A DNA stretch of 26,652 nucleotides from a virus. How positions within the stretch are numbered: the stretch's first letter is position 1; each line of letters opens with the position of its first letter. The position numbers were made by a program, and so were the translations under genes. This document shows, in pieces, positions 25,001 to 26,652 of the stretch. The stretch covers positions 1 to 26,652 of IMG/VR virus record IMGVR_UViG_3300044641_000974. One strand, written 5' to 3'. Below the pieces are notes generated by a model. The model was not told the origin of the DNA. It was given only the letters and a program-made list of their open reading frames with translations, and did no database searches.

Positions 25001-26652
25001 GCAATACCAATATTGCCAAAGAGAAGAAGTTTAAAGATACAGAAGTAAATAAGGATATCGATGACATTGTGGATAACATGCTCCACAACGTAATGACTAT
25101 TACCCGTAACTCTATGCGTAACCACGCTGCCAACCGTGTAGTTGACTCTTTTGCAACCCGTGTTAAAGGGAAAATAGCAGTCTTTACAAAAGAAGGATCT
25201 ACAAAAAATGGCGCAGTTCGATTAAACATCTTACGCAATGGTCGTAGAATCATCGTTGAAATCAAAGATCCATTGATTGCCGAGTCTGTAACTGGCATGG
25301 AAGATATGGCTATTCCTGGCATGGATATCCTTGGCATGGCAGCAAACGGTTTACGCAGAGGTATTACGCTATGGCCTGAGTTCCAAGTAAGACAGCTATT
25401 TATGGATGCCCCAACAGCTGCGCTGGTTTCTGGAGTGAAGAACCCAACCAAGCTCTGGGGTGAAGTATTTGTTGGTTTTGCAAAAGCAGTAAAACAAGGC
25501 GATCCAATAGTTGAACTCTTGCAATCCTATGGAATAGGTGGATATCAGTCCTACACCAGAACTCCAGAAATGGAACTGAAACAAAAGATTGGACTAATTG
25601 AAAAGAGCAAATTTGATTGGTTAATGAACAAATTAGATCAAATTGGTGATGCCTCAGATATGGCGCAGCGTGTGGCTATATACAATCGTGTCTTAAAGGA
25701 AACTGGCGATCAGATGCAAGCGCTTGTAGCTGCCAACAACATTATTGATTTTAAAAAGCGTGGTTCAGGTCGTTTAGCTCAGGCTTTAACTAGAACTGTA
25801 TCCTTTATGAATGCCTATGCCCAGCAGATTGATGTGCTGGCAATGACTTTGGCTGGCTCTGGATACACTGGCAAGAGCAAAGCTGCAGCCTTGGCACAAC
25901 TAGGCAAGACGGCAGCGCTGTTTTCTTTCTACGTTATGATCTATTCATGGCTTGTCGGTGGGGAAGATGATTACGAAGAGCTAGATGATCAGACAAAACT
26001 GCGTAATATTGTCATTCCAAAGTCTTTAATGCAGCACATTGGCATTAATGAGACATTGCTAATCCCAATGCATACTTCGGCTAGTTTCTTCTTTAAATCT
26101 ATCCCAGAAGGAACTTACAACATAGTAGTAAAAGAGGGAACTAATAACGAGATTGATGGCACTCGTATTCGTAAGGCTCTTGCTGCAGCCGTTATTGACT
26201 CATTATTGGGTCCTAACCCAGTTCCAACTGGTGCTAAACCATTAATAGAAATTGGTTTAAACCGTAGCTTCTTTACTGGCAGAGCTATCACTCCTAAGTC
26301 TTTGGAAAATATTGATGCTGCAGAGCAATATAATGCCACTACCTCTGAACTAGGCAAAATTCTTAGTGCTTTGACTGGAAACCCTTTTAATGAAAAGCGT
26401 GTATTGAACCCAATTGAAGCAGATCACTTGGTTCGCAGCTTGTTTGGAACTACTGGCGCAGCTGTCCAGTGGGGAAGCAACATATTCTCTGGTGATCGCC
26501 CAACTCCAAGGGACAAAGACAATCCTTTCTACGGCAGCTTCATTGCAGCTGATGTAGGTCGTGCGCCAGAAGACTTGTTCTACTCGTTTAAAGACAAGGT
26601 AGATAGCAAATACAATACTTATCAGAGCCTACTCAAGGATGCTAAGTTTGAA
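13057..26652 (+). CDS. Giant polyvalent virion protein (LPD1, adenine MTase, Strawberry-notch helicase, zincin, LPD38); 3' partial
   Basis: One frame stays open from ATG 13057 (AGGA nine bases upstream) to the window edge: at least 4532 aa. Visible layout: residues 1-430, helical, with two short Q-[YF]-GG-x-I-V-P repeats at 10-17 and 33-40; Pro/Ala and TGGP linkers plus a KAKEEEK coiled coil (~430-850); an LPD1-type region with HEWQH at 1269-1273; a DNA adenine methyltransferase (~1660-1880); a Gly-rich linker; a Strawberry-notch-type helicase (~2190-3280); a zincin-like module with HEAVGH (3517-3522); a LPD38-like C-terminus (~3670 on). Such proteins, like phage P1 DarB and the >4000-aa virion proteins of Bcep22-type phages, are packaged and ejected with DNA to resist restriction and act on the host. 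The absent 3' end prevents a full domain count. Order and motifs are read directly; virion location is inferred. Confidence 0.92.
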   Translation, partial: MADIDKLIAQYGGNIVPEKKAEPSDDLAKLASQFGGTIVPPQEYGLGTGLADVLKGPYAGAVSTVGGIPIGLESSVRNIPRQLLEQERIDVPEKVGPMTFAEELIKQGPAQLFSKTARAFVKSATGESFEKQQERQKDNEIALDRVISKIPRIPGVEAASDWGQKKSEAIRESRSEIAKARIADSQATGDILKAAKNLSLEEFSLGKDPSVYGYLLQGSEVLGSMLPIIATALITKKAPALQTKATATVGFGMGAGEAVQDTRQLVAKMSDLELAQSSPYFAEMLKKGVPAEEARKVVTDKAAEYAAQLQGSVSAFGSVITGKLITGQFDKLLTGKIKNRLVRIAIGGSAGMLEEGTQEFLEGVAKNLGINKAIITEIGADSFANFILGAIGGAGPGAYRGAVAKTEEEANAPKPIKPTKEEIDAQMMASLTGTPVPPVAPTAAVPPNVSPAPPAAPAAIAEEDDVAPSSVVPPSVVAPVAAMVSTVGLDPATAQQVESLKAELQMIESRKSDPTRLLNEGELEFYAEREAELAKEITALISPKAPETLVTPITPEAPTAPAAPIETTGGPSSVGLKANAEMQVNQLIADAEATGQIDIDAMNNLARDLDLEPSEDPMQTASAIMDKISSIEEPVSVAPVAEETVTKPEAVTTTGGAALPTPPMGERIADSQARMEEQFKVAAEAIGSDQKLLEKELKEAKSVLTNKYQEQFKNSTFDFERKRLTSADGKLALQWENDGKTNRGSVKVVPIELSKEEQIDINKARQEEQRAAAEAEKKAKEEEVAKPTGGPAITTGGPSTPKKVGPTEEEKKAKEEEKTAREEEKKAKEEEKAQKEEQKKKLAELNTNPMKVAMETGNADAVATLLYGKAVDENLFPVIFPEEMLLRIPVETSLVSQIEDQLVKNKFRITDRAVPATTDDPSYVGPERITISALYNPEKVSIQGGGAEFFNNRKGQITAAPLPKDATEKQKDALVTELLDLASPKKLLDIESNPNNTFGALMFKEGLVAKIKSPGDYLFELINLSTRAGGQFNTYIPSKAGYRQAIKLVIDDGKEEVVRKLLVDYVTSLQSLQAVFNEHSNVTPLYEALMAKYVKDANADRVPDIYTPEGVDLKNKIDDVRLYQYIPRLFSLFSLDENSTDQTNRIVKKDAETPPELGNIIRRGMRDHRQGRDVDVQDFLQTFKFLPGGIDFGNWVNQSERTAHLNAIYDAMFDLADIAGIAPEMLGLNEKLKLAVGAQGRGGKTAAWFVPQYNEINLTKTKGDGSLGHEWQHALDWNLRLVPNGRTLMSDTAATLQRMITVEKVESNLRSILTNTANSESNRNTPPKKAFFNAISNSRYGEADIYRSSFTETQFYKDASLLDRGKEKDYWSTPVEMLSRAFESLTFDLSKGGSPYLVGPTVADGYVTKKNGYPGTTYPAGKERPQINEVYQQMIDQIDPKTLQIKTYKLENQIIEVEELGYAVVDQYYLDRGRLGGLNWFKTKEEAKQAKEQLDGTEAILTPRLMQISKVNQSIINMAQRIDAIMEEMGLFKWPEIKNGSMAESMFYHMRQGWWPKNNRELAEYGIKAYLQSPELLGFNPAKNQKEIDNYKIADFEGDRVKLKQTQEDFEAAAVRFISQVITDMRAEGSDTKAIYDHIVGLYQNQPTLDVKSVLSVTNNAYSTPLPIAYLAGMLSRVKSTTTVLDPTGGNGMLVVTANPKNVTTIEIDPHRVNNLKLMQMGDVIEGDALVKIKDIQAQKVDVVLANPPFGALPSPVDVKSWTGQNYKIGAIDQLIAAESLRTMANDGRAVLILGSHLKPNTITSTDRVFLNWLYGNYNVADHYEIAGNLYRKQGASFPLRVLVIAGRNQTDNVYPNDLVVNRITSFDELWSRYVQTSDRSEQVVVGTRKPRTPTGGADRPTTAVPTGDTRQDGEPSGGVGRAGEGAGISEQLPTTGGVNVPTDARGRGTAGGVRDTEQQQDSGDGQRGGPRGGKPSTAPGSEVPSGKPGDELGGLSDVDLDNIFESLSKKTKTGTTTEKAPKGTGGPRAPRTTEPRAKTVIPKELEGLGLESLLDELDAALNGKAPKVTITEPTPENSDVRLDKQAQEAMDRIAQNEKNTSNDPDSGLYSRKDSQEYANVKPIIQKVWDAVGQKVTDVKQRIQIVYELLVKKFGNLIKNQLRTYIDELRTTIQKRPKNQTPVQSEPIDTESRVVYLGKSRFASDGIYLPRAQSQHAYTALENLEAQVGNIDEFVAKELGYSSIQQMAKGLAGYQIDALGLAIQANKLGKGFIIGDDTGVGKGRTAAAMIVWAKKQGKVPVFVTLSESLYTAMYADLINIGHGDIKIGMTNAGSEIIKDVGEGKTELVFKNKVGDDTKLTSYISKNRKLPPGVDVLFTAYSQLNGGVGSAARQSAIASLVASGDAVLIMDEAHNAAGTPSDKDSMGQNAFFMSLLTGENLLGKGEEVPESWKPPPTVYLSATFAKRPDNMPLYIHTNLRYAADTPQDLTALFGKGVKTDVLQQVSSEMLVESGSMIRRERSYEGVTMDFVIDDNNTARDTREVDKVTEILRSLVNADRALKEWLKTPAGAEAVVKLGPPGSYMGAVGPTAFTEAKANTFTSVVHNYIGSLLLSTKTQTAVDMVVDKLNNNEKVVVGLQNTNGSALEDFVAQNNIKKGDDIPDFGWQTLIKRAVKSTTKVTLKSATGDKKMDQVVYVPYEVMPPTIRAGYQNVDNALQNFQSNLPAAPIDFIRTELEQKYVWTINGKTQVGDTPPQGVKARHLVVKEITGRKNGIDYSGDIPKYVTLDNPSRTSMISSYQNGEESKSGPIDVLIINSAGATGISLHASVDAFDQRPRHMIVLQPHGDISVFIQLLGRIHRTGQVEWPSFTMLATGIPAERRILAMLRKKLSSLKSNTSGGSSSTKVDGVDFINMYGDVATAEYLNEHQDIQAFLGVPQYQDPAEAAGSDLAHKASGTAGLLASADQKEFFDSIEASYIAEIDLRNATGTNALERRVLPLEAEIIKENLIEEGLDSSNPFLTDVVMAQFNVDIIGSIPTVQNIKDDINLALNGRTAQEVVNEIETELSSVYIEVRNQIVLKQQALDEAIKNPLATEKDIEELSKQKTALDNQFSTLNDRKERTLEALSNTFAIGNGFDSFIVNSVPAAAVVTGIKVDKARIGKSKTGNPYSPSNFQIIIKRNIPEGRISPTLATLEGTSIERSNPSRNPPLEDWFALKSVTGGRTTRYIALGNILRAAQLFDSSGGEIAKFTLQNSKESISGVVMPSKYVPVAISEQPVRLRNPESAVQYLLAVWDSLLQKKYEDTQMETYKDLSSSLQPLMLSNLPKAPESMSNVVLRGSAQTWQLRVDPYRPNSFKVTIAGDVPKKFITAPILKTLIPGGLAKKGNKAYEMSAGDSLTDPEKIIALVKFLHKNFPATVEADNATFAREVMKVEFDYSESKKGLASRGPAEGGQTVAAVEAQVVPIKGITVKVLQSVDELPDNTAPADVEGMWLSGRTVYLIADNLPNERRVQEVLAHEAVGHALLEEMLGPKLMAELVRNVQNLEKTSSLVKEIAAKVDRTQPGLSPDRRAKEIVANMAERGMSKIGLIQRVIQAIRNWLRSQGYTINFSDLDIIELLYFAENYFDRKGSERFPSLKPAQAKTQAEINRERQQQKREKAAGYFSRDDQDKNTEDFDKQFSEDGFNNAPLRPSSTVKDTLLGGAKQAKQAYDATIDAPAMAYKAMSGKLLRGITYVRNKNIWFGAGLELAEKITQKAGGLAGKLRDGEGRAMASIAITNALHAGNIAVEVIRRGSLAFNTESQMFQAIIRPFSMANVIIEKSKLIARIGEQRANDMIQMYFEAKRSKSINDEYQKIEQEIARLDAQRLEPGLAPDQLNQVLNDLLDAKQDLKQIGIAKKKVRMDEQQIDFYSKLDEKNPELSKMMENWTKVNQNMIDMMLFSKIISKKRAERLKGIKDYVPWYRIQDDMEDVHDTSTMGGVRSNTNIAKEKKFKDTEVNKDIDDIVDNMLHNVMTITRNSMRNHAANRVVDSFATRVKGKIAVFTKEGSTKNGAVRLNILRNGRRIIVEIKDPLIAESVTGMEDMAIPGMDILGMAANGLRRGITLWPEFQVRQLFMDAPTAALVSGVKNPTKLWGEVFVGFAKAVKQGDPIVELLQSYGIGGYQSYTRTPEMELKQKIGLIEKSKFDWLMNKLDQIGDASDMAQRVAIYNRVLKETGDQMQALVAANNIIDFKKRGSGRLAQALTRTVSFMNAYAQQIDVLAMTLAGSGYTGKSKAAALAQLGKTAALFSFYVMIYSWLVGGEDDYEELDDQTKLRNIVIPKSLMQHIGINETLLIPMHTSASFFFKSIPEGTYNIVVKEGTNNEIDGTRIRKALAAAVIDSLLGPNPVPTGAKPLIEIGLNRSFFTGRAITPKSLENIDAAEQYNATTSELGKILSALTGNPFNEKRVLNPIEADHLVRSLFGTTGAAVQWGSNIFSGDRPTPRDKDNPFYGSFIAADVGRAPEDLFYSFKDKVDSKYNTYQSLLKDAKFE
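16510..17240 (+). other. LPD1-type domain with HExxH zinc motif (in the giant protein)
   Basis: Within the giant CDS, residues ~1152-1395. Diagnostic stretches are FKFLPGGIDFGNWVNQ, IYDAMFDLADIAG, LAVGAQGRGGKTAAW, INLTKTKGDGSLGHEWQHALD and DYWSTPVEMLSRAFES. HEWQH (H1269, E1270, H1273) is a canonical HExxH. Family knowledge: the LPD1 domain is found in phage and plasmid polyvalent proteins and carries exactly this 'KGxGSLxHEWxHALD' core. A metallopeptidase-like function is possible but has not been shown for the family to my knowledge. Confidence 0.8.
18031..18700 (+). other. N6-adenine-type DNA methyltransferase domain (in the giant protein)
   Basis: Residues ~1659-1881. YSTPLPIAYLAGMLSRV is the motif-X-like helix placed before motif I (DPTGGNG, 1686-1692); then IEIDPHR (acidic ribose-binding strand), a GDAL element, and VVLANPPFGALP with the catalytic NPPF at 1747-1750. 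This order is that of amino-methyltransferases acting on adenine. A C-terminal strand region (RAVLILGSHL; LRVLVIAG) completes the Rossmann fold. All motifs are intact, so activity is plausible. In an ejected protein it could modify incoming DNA before host restriction acts; that use is inferred. Confidence 0.85.
18668..18671 (+). promoter_or_regulatory. Shine-Dalgarno-like GGAG before the nested ORF
   Basis: GGAG with a five-base spacer (CAGAT) before ATG 18677. No start of the giant frame uses it, so it bears only on the nested 125-aa ORF. A four-base match can arise by chance, so the weight is modest. Confidence 0.35.
18677..19054 (+). CDS. Candidate overprinted gene inside the giant ORF's Gly-rich linker
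   Basis: 125 aa in the +2 frame from ATG 18677, with GGAG at 18668-18671 five bases upstream (a longer form could start at TTG 18656 or ATG 18659). The main frame here encodes only a Gly/Thr/Pro/Arg-rich linker between the methyltransferase and helicase. In contrast, the +2 frame reads like a folded acidic, helical protein: FKPVIVANKSWWVPENHGR, then ILDKMANLAEEWGGLERALA, PMPEDVEQLVEFVIQNNSR, ending NQEMNWEDFLT. Five Trp, no signal peptide or membrane segment, no family recognised. Caution: a Gly-rich frame automatically yields Glu/Ala/Leu in the shifted frame, and minus-strand frames here are also open, so coding by chance is a real alternative. Confidence 0.35.
   Translation: MFKPVIVANKSWWVPENHGRLLAVQIDQPQQYQQAILDKMANLAEEWGGLERALASANNYLRQEGSTYLPMPEDVEQLVEFVIQNNSRIAEMVNEGDPEVANPAPPQEAKYQVENQEMNWEDFLT
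19620..22900 (+). other. Strawberry-notch-type SF2 helicase/ATPase region (in the giant protein)
   Basis: Residues ~2189-3280. Motifs in order: Q-like LAGYQIDALGLAIQ; Walker A GDDTGVGKGRT (2275-2285, Lys2282); VLIMDEAHN (DEAH 2410-2413); YLSATFAKRP (motif III); then a C-terminal RecA domain with LIINSAGATGISLHAS, RPRHMIVLQP and QLLGRIHRTGQ (2852-2862, motif VI). The GxGVGKGR Walker A and the spacing are those of the Strawberry notch (SNO) AAA_34/Helicase_C_4 pair. The part from ~2900 to 3280 is the usual SNO C-terminal extension. All core residues are present, so ATP hydrolysis is expected. Whether it translocates on DNA or remodels protein-DNA complexes cannot be told. Confidence 0.85.
23380..23920 (+). 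other. Zincin-like polyvalent module with HEAVGH motif (in the giant protein)
   Basis: Residues ~3442-3621. The core EVLAHEAVGHALLEEMLG has H3517, E3518 and H3522. The spacing is HExxxH, one residue longer than canonical HExxH, as in many phage/plasmid polyvalent proteins with an '(A)HExxGH' helix. Upstream strands (GMWLSGRTVYLIADNL) and a downstream helix ending in QRVIQAIRNWLRSQGYTI with a Asp-rich LPD-type tail (FSDLDIIELLYFAENYF) match the usual surroundings. A peptidase that processes the polyprotein or host factors is a hypothesis; no catalytic evidence beyond the motif. Confidence 0.6.
24060..26652 (+). other. LPD38-like C-terminal region (in the giant protein), continues past the edge
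   Basis: Residues ~3669-4532+. It contains a coiled coil (~3850-3910, KIEQEIARLDAQRLEPGLAP onward), YVPWYRIQDD, a NSMRNHAANRVVDSF helix, RRGITLWPEFQVRQLFMDAP, SDMAQRVAIYNRVLKETGD and NIIDFKKRGSGRLAQAL with VSFMNAYAQQID. A membrane-like or packed helix (TAALFSFYVMIYSWLVGG) comes next, followed by the acidic DDYEELDDQTKLRNIVIP. These correspond to the Large Polyvalent Protein-associated Domain 38, which usually closes giant phage proteins and has been proposed to help virion packaging or delivery. The assignment rests on motif recall; the function is unproven. Confidence 0.7.

Noticed and set aside
24969-25451. 160-aa frame on the - strand
   Set aside because: Antisense of the LPD38-like region; no gene neighbour on that strand anywhere in the window.

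Overview
The window is a stretch of a tailed bacteriophage (Caudoviricetes) genome, probably from an aquatic phage of a Gram-negative host. Every supported gene is on the + strand. Genes are packed with ATGA or TAATG stop/start overlaps or gaps of only a few bases, and the largest gap is 52 bases. There is no rRNA, tRNA, CRISPR array or insertion sequence. A betaproteobacterial host would fit the general style of the lysis-region proteins, but this is a guess. The very large virion-type protein resembles those of Bcep22-like podoviruses, and the 682-aa protein resembles the tail-stabilisation (gp10-like) proteins of podoviruses. A podovirus is therefore the best inference, not a proof.

Layout. 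1-2410: the 3' part of a SPRY-containing receptor-binding or tail-fibre protein, then two small tail-associated proteins. 2410-5291: a small zinc-ribbon protein and the lysis region. The lysis region holds two Sec-exported proteins (one cysteine-rich with internal repeats), a membrane-anchored coiled-coil protein, a 3TM-type holin and an M15-family peptidoglycan peptidase. 5300-13004: virion structural and ejection-type genes (a stabilisation-like protein, a short conserved protein and two large Gly/Ala/Gln-rich proteins). Interspersed with these are small enzyme-like genes: a possible GNAT-like protein, a cupin and a clearer GNAT acetyltransferase. 13057 to the right edge: one uninterrupted reading frame of at least 4532 codons, still open at the edge.

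The giant ORF is the centrepiece. It is a polyvalent protein that strings together a helical N-terminus, an LPD1-type domain with an HExxH motif, an N6-adenine-type DNA methyltransferase (NPPF), a Strawberry-notch-type superfamily 2 helicase/ATPase (Walker A, DEAH, SAT, GRIHRTGQ), a zincin-like module with HEAVGH, and a C-terminal LPD38-like region. Proteins of this kind are thought to be packaged in the virion and ejected with the DNA to protect it and reshape the host (DarB-like antirestriction). The structural genes just upstream would then be its packaging and ejection partners.

Two places deserve extra attention. In both, a GC-rich, low-complexity part of a real gene carries a second open frame that starts with ATG-TTC-AAA/AAG just after a good Shine-Dalgarno sequence. 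These are 3095/3098-3379, a basic protein ending in an AT-hook-like motif, and 18677-19054, a 125-aa acidic helical protein inside the giant gene. They are candidate overprinted genes and remain unproven.
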